Below are positions 17,215 to 26,203 of a stretch of 64,000 nucleotides of DNA, in pieces. Under the pieces are notes generated by a model. That model worked only from the letters and a program-made list of their open reading frames with translations, made no database searches and was not told where the DNA came from. This DNA comes from Streptomyces spinosisporus (lineage in GTDB: Bacteria; Actinomycetota; Actinomycetes; Streptomycetales; Streptomycetaceae). The DNA lies in the NCBI RefSeq assembly GCF_022698145.1, contig NZ_JALDAX010000019.1, forward strand, positions 101,071 to 165,070. Reading direction: 5' to 3'. Within the stretch, counting starts at the first letter, position 1. Every line of letters starts with the position of its first letter. Position numbers and translations under genes: made by a program.

Positions 17215-18906
17215 ATGTCACAGACCACGAACCCGCTGCCCCGCGAGGTCGCCGACGCCTACGTCGACGAGCTCATCGCCCTCGATCCGGTGACCGGTAC
17301 GTACCTCGGAGTGAAGGAGAGTTCGAGCAGGCTGCCCGATCTGTCGCCCGGGGGGCAGGAGGCGCTCGCACAGCTGGCGCGGCGGACCCTGGAGCGGCTC
17401 GACGAGGCCGAGCGGCAGCCCGGCGCGGACCGTGACATCGAGCGCCGCTGCGGCCGTCTGCTGCGCGAGCGGCTGACGGCCGAACTGGCCGTGCACGAGG
17501 CCGAGGAGGGGCTGCGCGCGGTCGGCAACATGGCGACTCCCGCGCACTCGGTGCGCGAGGTCTTCACCGTGACGCCGAACCAGTCCGAGGAGGACTGGGC
17601 GGCGATCGCCGAGCGGCTGCGAGCGGTGCCCGCCGCGTACGCCGGATACCGCGAGTCCCTCTCGCTCGGCCTGGAGCGCAAGCTGTACGCCGCCCCGCGC
17701 CCGACGGCCACCTTCGTCGAGCAGCTCACCGAGTGGTCGGACACGGACGGCAAGGGCCGCGGCTGGTTCGAGGAGTTCGCCTCGGCGGGGCCCGAGGCGC
17801 TGCGCGCGGAGCTGGACGAGGCGGCTCGTGCGGCGACCGCGGCGGTCGTGGAGCTGCGGGACTGGATGCGGGATGTGTACACGCCCGCGATCGAGGGTGC
17901 GCCGAACACGGTGGGCCGCGAGCGGTACGGCCGCTGGGCGCGCTACTTCAACGGCACGGACCTCGACCTGGACGAGGCGTACGCGTACGGCTGGTCGGAG
18001 TTCCACCGGCTGCTCGGCGAGATGAAGCAGGAGGCCGAGAAGATCCTGCCCGGCGCCGAGACGCCGTGGGTGGCGCTCGCCCACCTCGACGAGCACGGCA
18101 AGCACATCGAGGGCGTCGACGAGGTCCGTGACTGGCTGCAGGGCCTGATGGACCAGGCGATCGACGAGCTGGACGGGACGCACTTCGAACTCGCCGAGCG
18201 GGTACGGCGGGTGGAGTCCTGCATCGCACCGCCCGGCGGTGCGGCGGCGCCGTACTACACGCCCCCGTCGGAGGACTTCTCCCGCCCGGGCCGCACCTGG
18301 CTGCCGACCATGGGGCAGACCCGTTTCCCGGTCTACGACCTCGTCTCGACCTGGTACCACGAGGGCGTCCCGGGGCATCACCTCCAGCTCGCGCAGTGGG
18401 CCCACGTCGCCGGGGACCTCTCCCGCTACCAGGCCACCATCGGCGGGGTCAGCGCGAACGCCGAGGGGTGGGCGCTGTACGCGGAGCGGCTGATGGACGA
18501 GCTCGGCTACCTCACCGACGCGGAGCAGCGCATCGGCTACCTCGACGCGCAGATGATGCGGGCCGCCCGGGTCATCGTCGACATCGGCATGCACCTGGAG
18601 CTGGACATTCCGGCGGACTCCCCCTTCCACCCCGGCGAGCGCTGGACGCCCGAACTGGCGCAGGAGTTCTTCGGCGCCCACAGCAGCCGCCCGGCGGACT
18701 TCGTGGAGAGCGAGCTGACCCGCTACCTCACGATCCCAGGCCAGGCCATCGGCTACAAACTCGGCGAGCGCGCCTGGCTCCTGGGCCGCGAAAAGGCCCG
18801 CGAACGCCACGGCGCCACCTTCGACCTCAAGGCCTGGCACATGGCAGCCCTCTCCCAGGGCTCGCTCGGCCTCGACGACCTGGTGGACGAACTGTCCCGG
18901 CTCTGA
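17215..18906 (+). CDS. DUF885-family metallohydrolase/peptidase
   Basis: 563 residues, normal for DUF885. The metal-binding motif HEGVPGHH is at residues 382-389, in the context STWYHEGVPGHHLQLAQW, followed by SANAEGWALYAERLMDELG, which supplies a further Glu. DUF885 proteins are M3-like zinc hydrolases. There is no signal peptide, so it is probably cytoplasmic. Three in-frame ATGs occur (17200, 17206, 17215); the third is chosen because TGAGGA sits 9 nt before it. The gene starts 33 nt after the Lrp stop and may be read with it. A 40-bp palindrome follows. Confidence 0.88.
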   Translation: MSQTTNPLPREVADAYVDELIALDPVTGTYLGVKESSSRLPDLSPGGQEALAQLARRTLERLDEAERQPGADRDIERRCGRLLRERLTAELAVHEAEEGLRAVGNMATPAHSVREVFTVTPNQSEEDWAAIAERLRAVPAAYAGYRESLSLGLERKLYAAPRPTATFVEQLTEWSDTDGKGRGWFEEFASAGPEALRAELDEAARAATAAVVELRDWMRDVYTPAIEGAPNTVGRERYGRWARYFNGTDLDLDEAYAYGWSEFHRLLGEMKQEAEKILPGAETPWVALAHLDEHGKHIEGVDEVRDWLQGLMDQAIDELDGTHFELAERVRRVESCIAPPGGAAAPYYTPPSEDFSRPGRTWLPTMGQTRFPVYDLVSTWYHEGVPGHHLQLAQWAHVAGDLSRYQATIGGVSANAEGWALYAERLMDELGYLTDAEQRIGYLDAQMMRAARVIVDIGMHLELDIPADSPFHPGERWTPELAQEFFGAHSSRPADFVESELTRYLTIPGQAIGYKLGERAWLLGREKARERHGATFDLKAWHMAALSQGSLGLDDLVDELSRL

Positions 18907-19276
18907 GGACGGGGGCCGGGGGCCGGGCCTTGCGTCCGAGGCCGCCCGTACGGGATTCGGCGCCTCGCGTCCAATTCCGCCCGCACGGAGCCGGGCCCCG
19001 GGGCCGGCCCCGGGGCCCGGCTCCGAGTCCTGGGCCGCGCCGGAGTCGGGGCAGCGCTTCCGACTCCCGGAACGGCCCGAGGCCCGACCCGGGTTGGCGG
19101 CGAGGCGAGCCCCCGGGCCTACCCGAGAGCCAGCCCGGTCAGCAGCTGACCCAGCGCCCCGCCCCCGCTCAAAACCCGCCCCAGCACTACGCCCGACCCC
19201 GCTCCCGGCCCCCCTGAAGCCCCGGCCCGCAAAAGCGCCCGGTCCAACTCCCGAGCCCGCGCCGGCGCAACCCGTC
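18907..19276. other. 370-nt gene-free GC-rich spacer between convergent genes
   Basis: No convincing coding sequence: the open frames here are proline/alanine-rich without start signals. The spacer holds a 40-bp perfect palindrome and several GGGGCCGG-rich blocks. I see nothing else in it. Confidence 0.7.
18986..19025. terminator. 40-bp perfect palindrome, likely bidirectional terminator
   Basis: Both halves are exact reverse complements: CGGAGCCGGGCCCCGGGGCC at 18986-19005 and its complement at 19006-19025. It lies about 80 nt after the DUF885 stop in the gap between two convergent genes. It would fold into a very stable GC hairpin and could stop transcription from both sides, though no T-tract follows. 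Confidence 0.65.
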
Positions 19277-20113
19277 TCAGCGGCGAAACCCGCCCTCCGA
19301 GTTGATTACCTCGCCCGTGATCCAGGCTGCCTCGTCCGTGGTGAGCCAGGCGATGAGGCGGGCCGGGTCGTCGGGCATGCCCCAGCGGCCTGCCGGGGAG
19401 TGGGCGGCGACGGCGTCGTAGATCTCGCCGGTGGCGTAACCGGTGTCCACGGGGCCGGGGTTGACGGTGTTCACCGTGATCGCGTTCTCGGTGAGCGTGG
19501 TGGACAGGGAGCGTGTGATGGAGGCGAGGGCGCCCTTCTGGAGGGCGTAGGCGATCTCGCCCGGCATGCCGGAGGCGATGTCCTGGCCGGAGGTCATCAT
19601 CACGACGCGTCCGCCGGGGGTGCGCGGCGGCAGGGTGGCGCGGTGGCGGGCGTAGGCCTGGACGAGGAGCAGCACGGAGCGGGTGTCGACGGCCCAGTGC
19701 GCGTCGAGCATCGTGGCGTCGATCGTGTCGAGGGTGCCGTCGCTGCCGCTGAGGGCGTGGTTGGCGACGAGGATGTCGAGCCGGCCGCCGAGTGTCTCGG
19801 TCGCGGTGGCGATCAGCTCGGCGGGCGCGGACGGCTCGGTCAGGTCGCCGGGGCCCGCGACGACACGTGCCCCCGGGTCGCCGAGTGCCGCACGCACGGA
19901 CGCGATCACGTCCTCGATACGGTCGGCGCCCCAGGGCATGGCGGAGTCGTGCGGCACGTGATGGTGCAGATACACGCTCGCCCCGTACGCGGCGAGCCGC
20001 CGGGCGACGGCATGTCCGATGCCGGCCCGTCTGCTCGCCCCGGTCACCAGGGCGGTACGGCCGCGCAGGGGCAGGGGGTCGCGGCGGAGGTCTTCGGGGG
20101 CGGGGTGCGGCAT
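19277..20113 (-). CDS. Short-chain dehydrogenase/reductase
   Basis: 278 residues. NAD(P)-binding TGASRRAGIGHAVARRL (residues about 25-40), LVANHAL, catalytic Ser in MMTSGQDIASG and the YALQK (Y-x3-K) pair, then VNPGPVDTGY, all typical of classical SDR oxidoreductases close to FabG. The substrate is unknown. The ATG at 20113 is chosen; another in-frame ATG is at 20122 and neither has a clear ribosome site. The open frame also runs upstream through a tandem-repeat leader, so a longer protein cannot be excluded. Confidence 0.85.
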   Translation of the reverse strand: MPHPAPEDLRRDPLPLRGRTALVTGASRRAGIGHAVARRLAAYGASVYLHHHVPHDSAMPWGADRIEDVIASVRAALGDPGARVVAGPGDLTEPSAPAELIATATETLGGRLDILVANHALSGSDGTLDTIDATMLDAHWAVDTRSVLLLVQAYARHRATLPPRTPGGRVVMMTSGQDIASGMPGEIAYALQKGALASITRSLSTTLTENAITVNTVNPGPVDTGYATGEIYDAVAAHSPAGRWGMPDDPARLIAWLTTDEAAWITGEVINSEGGFRR

Positions 20114-20150
20114 CAATGGCATGGATGACCATGATGGGGACGACTGCCCC

Positions 20151-20290
20151 GCGACGCACGCCAATATCTGCGAGGCGTGCGTCGCCGGGAACGTCCGTGA
20201 GGCGTGCGCTTCGCGAACGTCCGTGAGGCGTGCGTCGTCGGGAACATCCGCAAGCCGCGCGCTTCGACCTCCGCGAGGCGTGCGTCTCAG
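20151..20290. repeat. Degenerate tandem repeat with hairpin upstream of the SDR gene
   Basis: About 4.5 imperfect units of 26-29 nt, each around GAGGCGTGCGTCGTCGGGAA then CGTCCG, between about 20169 and 20290. The first unit also pairs with an inverted copy: GCGACGCACGCC (20151-20162) and GGCGTGCGTCGC (20174-20185) form a 12-bp stem with an 11-nt loop. It lies in the presumed leader of the SDR gene and after the end of the Imm21-like gene. Confidence 0.75.
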
Positions 20291-20308
20291 GGCCCGCGAC
20301 CCCAACCG

Positions 20309-20821
20309 CTAAGGAAGCCGCCGCAGTTGTACGAGCCCCAGCCAAGTCTCCGGCCCCGGCTGGACGTTGGCCGCGCGCACCGCGTACCGTCCCGGTTCCA
20401 GCTCGACCCGGAGACAGTCGGTCCGGTCCGTGTCCTTGCCGGGCCAGGCCGAGTCGAACAGCAGGACGGTGCCGGGCACTTCCCACCTCACCTCGTGCAG
20501 CCATTCCGCCGAGGTGATGGCCGTGTCGACGCCGGCCAGGACCTCGTCCTCGGACTCCGCCGCCCACAGCCGTACGAAGGCGCCGTGCTCCGGCAGGAAG
20601 GCGGTGGAGGCGGGCTGGTCGCCGAGGACCAGGGCGGCCGAGTCGCCGACCGGGAGCAGCCCCAGATATCCGTCGATCTCGCAGGCCCGGTCGTAGTCGG
20701 AGGCGTTCTCCTCGCCGTCCGCGCCCGTCCAGAACGGCAGGACCGTCTCCGGCACCGCAATCAACGGGCCACCGCCCGACTGGACCCACTCCACCACACC
20801 GGATTCCGAGTATCGCACCAT
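20309..20821 (-). CDS. Imm21-like immunity protein
   Basis: 170 residues, acidic and soluble. The pattern VVEWVQSGGGPLIAVPE, then DYDRACEIDGYLGLLPVGDSAALVLGDQP and a Trp-rich C-terminus (WLGLVQLRRL) fits what I know of the Imm21 family, immunity proteins of polymorphic toxin systems. No matching toxin gene is visible. It follows the rhodanese gene on the same strand; a TTG start at 20872 would overlap that gene's stop and add 17 residues, and I prefer the ATG at 20821. If it is not Imm21 it is a conserved hypothetical. Confidence 0.65.
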   Translation of the reverse strand: MVRYSESGVVEWVQSGGGPLIAVPETVLPFWTGADGEENASDYDRACEIDGYLGLLPVGDSAALVLGDQPASTAFLPEHGAFVRLWAAESEDEVLAGVDTAITSAEWLHEVRWEVPGTVLLFDSAWPGKDTDRTDCLRVELEPGRYAVRAANVQPGPETWLGLVQLRRLP

Positions 20822-20868
20822 GGCGCAGAACCGTACACGCCCCTGGAACCCACCACTCCGCTCCCGTC

Positions 20869-21345
20869 TCAACAGCCGCAGTCGTCCCCTTGCCTCGGCG
20901 CCGTCAGCGGGTCGGCTGCGCGGCGTTCGCGGCCCTCCCAGGTCTCGAACTCGAAGCCCTCGCGCGCCCAGTACTCGAAGCCGCCGAGCAACTCCTTGAC
21001 CTGGTAGCCGAGTTCGGCGAGGGCGAGCGCCGCCCGGGTCGCGCCGTTGCAGCCGGGACCCCAGCAGTAGGTGACCACCGGCACGGCCCTGTCGAGGAGT
21101 CGAGCGGCCTGTCCGGGGATGAGCGCGGTGGGCAGATGGACCGCGCCGGGGATGTGGCCCTGGTCCCAGGCCTCGGTGGAGCGGGAGTCCAGGACGACGA
21201 AGCCGGGGTCGCCGCCGGCCGCGAGCGCGGCGGCGACGTCCGAGACGTCGGCGTGGAAGGCGAGGCTCGCGCGGAAGTGAGCGGCTGCCTCGGCCGGAGC
21301 GGCGGGCGCCACCCGCAGAACGGGGTTCTCGGTGTCAGTGATCAT
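20869..21345 (-). CDS. Rhodanese-like sulfurtransferase
   Basis: 158 residues, single rhodanese domain. Family pieces are VVLDSRSTEAWDQGHIPGAVHLP (48-72 in outline) and the active loop VTYCWGPGCNGATRAA with candidate catalytic C94 and a second C99; the protein ends in CGC. Single-domain rhodaneses carry sulphane sulphur between donors and acceptors such as cyanide or thiols. Divergent from an Lrp-type regulator 95 nt away, which probably controls it. Confidence 0.88.
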   Translation of the reverse strand: MITDTENPVLRVAPAAPAEAAAHFRASLAFHADVSDVAAALAAGGDPGFVVLDSRSTEAWDQGHIPGAVHLPTALIPGQAARLLDRAVPVVTYCWGPGCNGATRAALALAELGYQVKELLGGFEYWAREGFEFETWEGRERRAADPLTAPRQGDDCGC

Positions 21346-21439
21346 GACCGTGAATCTATGCCGGTCGTACGGCCGCCTGAAGCGGCGATCCCCGGCCTTC
21401 CCCTTGTTCCGCCGGGGATTTCCCTGCTATCTATCCCTG

Positions 21440-21886
21440 ATGACCGCGTATTCCCCGGACGCCACCGACTGGCGCATTCTCGATGTCCTCCAGCGCGAGG
21501 GCCGCGCCAGCTTCGCGGAGCTGGCGCGTGCCGTCTCCATGTCGCCGAGCGCGGTCACCGAACGGGTGCGCCGCCTGGAGGAGGCGGGCGTCATCCAGGG
21601 CTACGCCGCCGTCGTCGACCCCGACCGGCTGGGGCTGCCGATCCTGGCGTTCGTACGGCTGCGGTATCCGACCGGCAACTACAAGCCCTTCCACGACCTG
21701 GTCGCCGTGACGCCCGAGATCCTGGAGGCCCACCATGTGACGGGCGACGACTGCTTCGTCATCAAGGTCGCCGCGCGCACGATGCGCCATCTGGAAGAGG
21801 TGGCGGGCCGGATCGGCGCGCTCGGCTCGGTGACCACGAGCGTCGTCTACTCCTCCCCGCTGCCCCGGCGGCCCCTCGGCCACTGA
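21440..21886 (+). CDS. Lrp/AsnC-family transcriptional regulator
   Basis: 148 residues. HTH of the Lrp type in residues about 8-60 (WRILDVLQREGRASFAELARAVSMSPSAVTERVRRLEEAGVI) and a RAM ligand domain after it (HHVTGDDCFVIKVAARTMRHLE). The ATG at 21440 gives the standard length; a longer frame from 21332 has no typical sequence. Probable regulator of the divergent rhodanese gene, linking it to amino-acid or sulphur status. Confidence 0.9.
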   Translation: MTAYSPDATDWRILDVLQREGRASFAELARAVSMSPSAVTERVRRLEEAGVIQGYAAVVDPDRLGLPILAFVRLRYPTGNYKPFHDLVAVTPEILEAHHVTGDDCFVIKVAARTMRHLEEVAGRIGALGSVTTSVVYSSPLPRRPLGH

Positions 21887-21907
21887 CCCGGCCGCCGCCC
21901 GGCAGCG

Positions 21908-24904
21908 CTACCGAGCCCCCCGCTGCCGCAGCACGGACCCGGATCTGCCCTTCACGACCTCCAGCTGCGCGTGGATCCGCCGCCGCAGGTCAGGGACGTG
22001 GCTGACGATGCCGACGCTGCGGTCCCGCTCGCGCAGGGAGTCGAGCACGTCGAGGACCTCGTCGAGGGTCTGCTCGTCGAGGCTGCCGAAGCCCTCGTCG
22101 ATGAAGAGGGTGTCCAAACGGACTCCGCCGGCCTCGTCGGTGACGACGTCCGCGAGGCCGAGGGCGAGCGCCAGCGAGGCGAAGAAGGTCTCACCGCCCG
22201 ACAGCGTCGCCGTGTCCCGCTCCCGTCCGGTCCAGGCGTCGACCACATGCAGTCCGAGGCCGCTGCGGCCGCGTCCGCTGCGGTCGTCGGAGTGGACCAG
22301 GGTGTACCGGCCGGACGACATGCGCTGCAGCCGCACGGTCGCCGCGGCGGCCACCTGTTCCAGGCGTGCCGCAAGGACGTAGGACTCGAGGCGCATCTTG
22401 CGCTCGTTGTCCGCGGAGGTGCCCGCGGCGAGCGTGGCCAGGCGCGCCACCCGGTCGTACTCCTCGCGCAGCGGGGCGAGGCGCCGTACGCCCGCGGCCG
22501 AGCGGGCCGAGAGCCGGTCGAGCTCGCCGCAGCGGCGGGCGGCCGCGTCGCGGGCGGAGGCGGCCTCGCGCAGGCGCTGGGAGGCGAGCGCCGCGGCCCG
22601 ATCCGCGGCGTCGAGGTCGGCTGGCGGAAGCTGGGCGGCGGCAGCGGTGTCGGTCTCGGCGAGGACGGCGCGCACGGCGGCCTCCTCCGACTGCCAGGCG
22701 TCCAGGCGGTGTTGCAGTTCGCGGTGGGCGTCGTCGTCCAGGAGTGCGGCCGCCGCGGCCTGCGGGGTCTCGAAGCCGGCCCGGAAGGCGGCGTCGGCGA
22801 GCCGGGCGTCGGCGTCCTTCAGCCGCTGGGCGGTGTCCTCGGCGATGCGCGCGGTGTCGGCGGCCTCGGTGAGCAGTGCGACCTGGCGCTCCAGCTGCGC
22901 GGCCCGCGCGGCGACGCTCTCGGCCGCGCCGCGCGCCTGCGTCAACTCCTCTTCCAGATCGGTCCGTTCGCGGTCCAGCCGGTCCCGGTGGCCGACCCGC
23001 GAGGCGGCTCTGACCGCGGCCTGCTGCCGTATCGCGATCCGGCGCTCATGCTCCTGCTCCGCCCGGCGCTGCTCCTCGTGCGCGGCGTGCAGCTCACCGG
23101 CGGCGGTGCGGGCCCGGCCGTACTCCCGCTCCAGTTCCTCGACCTCTTCGGCGAGCCGGGCCGTGGGGGTGTCGCCGGCCTCCGCGGTGGCGGCGGCCAG
23201 GGCTTCCCGTACGAGACCGAGGCGCTGCTCCTCCTCGGCGCGCTGTTCGTCGGCGCGCTGGTAGGCGGCGAGGGCGCGCTCCTCCGCCTCCCGGTCGACG
23301 TGTCCGGCGACCTTGCGCGCGGGCGCGGGGTGCTCGGTTGCTCCGCAGACGGCGCACGGCTCGCCGTCGGTGAGGTTCGCGGCCAGCTCGGCCGCGATGC
23401 CGCTCAGCCGCTGTTCCTTGAGGTCGAGCCAGTGGGCACGGGCCTCGGTGGCGTGCTCACGGGCGGCGAGGACGCGGGCCTGGGCGTCCTCGGTGTCGTG
23501 GGCGAACTGGTCGCGCTGTCGGGCCGCGCCGAGCCTGCGCCGCGCGGGCTCGCGTTGCACGGACAACTGCTCGGCCCTGGTCGCGGCCTCCTGCGCGGAC
23601 TCGATGCGGGCCTGCAGGCCGGCGCGGGTCGTCTCCCAGTCCGCGAGCCAGGCCTCGGCCTCCTGCAGCACGTCCTCGTCGGCGCGCTCCTGGCGGTCCA
23701 GGTCGGCGCGCTCCGCGACGAGTTCGGCCAGGCGCTGTTCGGCACGGCGGGCGGACTCCAGGCCGCCCAGCTCCTCCGCGGTGCGGCGGGCCGCGGCCGC
23801 GAGACCGCCCGCGCCGGCGTCCGCGAACGACGCGGGCAGCAGGGCACGCGCGCGTGCCTCGGCGTCGGCCGCCCGGCGGTGTTCGAGGTCCGCGGCCTCC
23901 CTGAGGTCCAGGGCGGGGGCGACCGTCTCGGCCTTGCGGGAGCGCTCCATGCGCGCCTGGGCGTCCCGGTGCGCCTCGGCCCGCTGCTCCAGCCGGGCGG
24001 CGCGCTCCCGGGCCTCGGCGAACCGCCGCTGCAGCCGGGCCACTTCGCGTACGTCGTCCAGCGTCCGTTCGGCCGCTGCCTGGGCGGACTCGGCGGCGGC
24101 GAGCCGGCAGTGGGCGATGGTCAGCTGTTCGCGGGCGGTGCTGCGGGCGACGGCCGCGGCGGCTATGACGGCCTCGGCGAGACCGGGCTCCCCGGGGGTC
24201 AGCTCCGGCAGGTCCAGGGCGCCGTCCGCCGCCTGCTGCATGCGGTGCGCGTCGGCGAGCAGGGCGGCGTCGCCGTCGCGGACCTGCGCCTCGGCGGCGC
24301 GCCTGCGCTCGGCCAGGCACTTCTCGACCTCGGCGAAGCGGTGCGTGTCGAACAGGCGGCCCAGCAGCTTGCCGCGGGCCTCGGCGTCGGCGCGCAGGAA
24401 GCGCGCGAAGTCGCCCTGGGGCAGCAGCACGACCTGGCAGAACTGCTCGCGGCTCATCCCGAGCAGCTGGGTGATCTCCTCGCCGATCTCCTGGTGCGAG
24501 CGGCTGAGGTCCTTCCAGGCACCGGCCTTCGCGTCGTACTCGCGCAGCCAGCTCTGTGCCTTGTCAACAGTGGTCCCCGGACGCCCCTTCTTCTTGGGAC
24601 GCTCCCAGGGCGGCTGCCGGGTGATCTCCAACCGGCGTCCGGCGACGGTCAGTTCGAGGCTCACCTCCGTGCGCGTGCCGGCCGCGGCGTGGTCGCTGCG
24701 CAGGGCGAGGCCCTGGCCGCTCTGGCGGGCGCCGGGGACGGCGCCGTACAGGGCGTAGCACACGGCGTCCAGGACGGAGGTCTTGCCGGCGCCGGTCGGC
24801 CCGTGCAGCAGGAACAGTCCCGCCGCGGACAATTCGGCGAAGTCGACGCTCTGAGAGCCGCCGAACGGCCCGAACGCCGTGATGTCCAGCCGGTGCAGCC
24901 TCAT
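21908..24904 (-). CDS. sbcC: SbcC exonuclease ATPase subunit
   Basis: 998 residues, usual SbcC length. Walker A LLHGPTGAGKTSVLDAVCYALYG lies near residues 33-55, long coiled coils follow, the zinc hook CAVC is at residues 517-520 in the apex, and the C-terminal half holds the ABC signature ATLSGGETFFASLALALGLAD and Walker B LDTLFIDEGFGSLD. With SbcD it forms the Rad50/Mre11-like complex that cuts hairpins and processes DNA ends. Its ATG overlaps the sbcD stop (ATGA), so the two are coupled. Confidence 0.95.
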   Translation of the reverse strand: MRLHRLDITAFGPFGGSQSVDFAELSAAGLFLLHGPTGAGKTSVLDAVCYALYGAVPGARQSGQGLALRSDHAAAGTRTEVSLELTVAGRRLEITRQPPWERPKKKGRPGTTVDKAQSWLREYDAKAGAWKDLSRSHQEIGEEITQLLGMSREQFCQVVLLPQGDFARFLRADAEARGKLLGRLFDTHRFAEVEKCLAERRRAAEAQVRDGDAALLADAHRMQQAADGALDLPELTPGEPGLAEAVIAAAAVARSTAREQLTIAHCRLAAAESAQAAAERTLDDVREVARLQRRFAEARERAARLEQRAEAHRDAQARMERSRKAETVAPALDLREAADLEHRRAADAEARARALLPASFADAGAGGLAAAARRTAEELGGLESARRAEQRLAELVAERADLDRQERADEDVLQEAEAWLADWETTRAGLQARIESAQEAATRAEQLSVQREPARRRLGAARQRDQFAHDTEDAQARVLAAREHATEARAHWLDLKEQRLSGIAAELAANLTDGEPCAVCGATEHPAPARKVAGHVDREAEERALAAYQRADEQRAEEEQRLGLVREALAAATAEAGDTPTARLAEEVEELEREYGRARTAAGELHAAHEEQRRAEQEHERRIAIRQQAAVRAASRVGHRDRLDRERTDLEEELTQARGAAESVAARAAQLERQVALLTEAADTARIAEDTAQRLKDADARLADAAFRAGFETPQAAAAALLDDDAHRELQHRLDAWQSEEAAVRAVLAETDTAAAAQLPPADLDAADRAAALASQRLREAASARDAAARRCGELDRLSARSAAGVRRLAPLREEYDRVARLATLAAGTSADNERKMRLESYVLAARLEQVAAAATVRLQRMSSGRYTLVHSDDRSGRGRSGLGLHVVDAWTGRERDTATLSGGETFFASLALALGLADVVTDEAGGVRLDTLFIDEGFGSLDEQTLDEVLDVLDSLRERDRSVGIVSHVPDLRRRIHAQLEVVKGRSGSVLRQRGAR

Positions 24905-26064
24905 CGCGCCACCTCCCGCACGGCCTCGTCCGCGCGCACCGCGTCGAACGCGTCCCGCAGCACGGCACGTTCGCGCTCGTCGGGCCCGGCGCCGCGCACA
25001 TGGGCGACGAAGTCCTCCGCGATCTCCTGGTCGCTGCGGTCCGCGAGCCGACGCGCGTACGACACGTCGGGGTCGCCGGGTGCCCGCTCGGGGTCGAAGA
25101 CCAGGCTCAGGGTGTGCGGGAAGCGCTCGGTGAGCCGGGCCATGGGGTCGGCCGGGCGGACCGGGTCGGTGAGGGTGGCCTCGATCCAGGCCTCCTCGTG
25201 CCGGGTCAGCCCCGGATCGGCCAGCAGCTCCTCCAGCGTGCCGCGGATGCGGGCCAGCGCGCGCGGCACCGGGCAGTCGACGCGCTCGGCGCCGACGGCT
25301 CCGTCGGCGCCGAGGTCGACGAGCCACATGGTCTTGCGGTGCTCGGCCTCCGAGAAGGAGTACGCCAGCGGGGAGCCGGAGTAGCGCACGCGCTCGGTGA
25401 TCGTCTGGCAGCCGTGCAGATGACCGAGCGCCACGTAGTCCACGCCGTCGAAGACGCCCGCGGGCACGGAGGCGACCCCGCCGACGGTGATGTCCCGCTC
25501 GCTGTCGCTGGCCTCGCCGCCGGTGACGAAGGCGTGCGCGAGGACGACGGAGCGGGTGCCGGGCGCACGGGTGGCGAGGTCGGCGCGGACCCGGTCCATG
25601 GCGGCGGCGAGCACCGCCTCGTGTCCCGCCTTCTCCACCCCGAACTCGTCCTTGACCAGGGCCGGTTCGAGATACGGCAGTCCGTAGAAGGCCACCTCTC
25701 CGTGGCGGTCGGAGAGCACCACCGGTGTGCCGGACGCCGAGGGCTCGGTGCGCAGGTGGATGCCCACGCGGTCGATGAGGCCGGCACCCACGCCGAGTCG
25801 GCGGGCCGAGTCGTGGTTCCCGGAGATCATGACCGTGGGCACGCCGAGGTCGGCGAGGCGGTGCAGGGCGTCGTCGTAGAGCTCGACGGCGGCCAGCGGG
25901 GGCACCGCGCGGTCGTACACGTCCCCCGACACGACCACCGCGTCCACGCCGCGCTCGCGCACGGTCATGACGAGGTGACCGATGAACTCGGCCTGGGCAC
26001 CGAGCATGTTCACCCGGTGGAACGCCCGGCCGAGATGCCAGTCGGAAGTGTGCAGCAGTCTCAT
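24901..26064 (-). CDS. sbcD: SbcD exonuclease (Mre11-like nuclease subunit)
   Basis: 387 residues. The calcineurin-like phosphoesterase motifs are complete: HTSDWHLGR (5-13), VVSGDVYDR, ISGNHDSARRL and YVALGHLHGCQ. These bind two Mn ions for 3'-5' exonuclease and endonuclease activity on DNA ends and hairpins. It precedes sbcC with a 4-nt overlap. The start at 26064 gives MRLLHTSDWHLGR, the family N-terminus. Confidence 0.95.
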   Translation of the reverse strand: MRLLHTSDWHLGRAFHRVNMLGAQAEFIGHLVMTVRERGVDAVVVSGDVYDRAVPPLAAVELYDDALHRLADLGVPTVMISGNHDSARRLGVGAGLIDRVGIHLRTEPSASGTPVVLSDRHGEVAFYGLPYLEPALVKDEFGVEKAGHEAVLAAAMDRVRADLATRAPGTRSVVLAHAFVTGGEASDSERDITVGGVASVPAGVFDGVDYVALGHLHGCQTITERVRYSGSPLAYSFSEAEHRKTMWLVDLGADGAVGAERVDCPVPRALARIRGTLEELLADPGLTRHEEAWIEATLTDPVRPADPMARLTERFPHTLSLVFDPERAPGDPDVSYARRLADRSDQEIAEDFVAHVRGAGPDERERAVLRDAFDAVRADEAVREVAR

Positions 26065-26203
26065 GATCCCCGACCCTAACGGCCGGGTCTGACATCACGG
26101 GCGGTTACTCCCGTATCGGCCCGTCATGGGCCGTCATGGGCCGCCCCACGCCTGCCCGTTACGTCCGTTTCATGCGGAACGTCAGAAGTCCTCCCACGGA
26201 ACA

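Noticed and set aside
19094..20128. Plus-strand frame opposite the SDR gene
   Set aside because: Low-complexity and motif-free; the SDR on the minus strand has a complete catalytic set.
21971..25384. A very long open frame (over 1100 codons) on the plus strand opposite sbcC
   Set aside because: The GC-rich codon bias of sbcC keeps the antisense frame open. Its product is Gly/Arg/Gln-rich with no family motifs, while sbcC on the other strand is complete.
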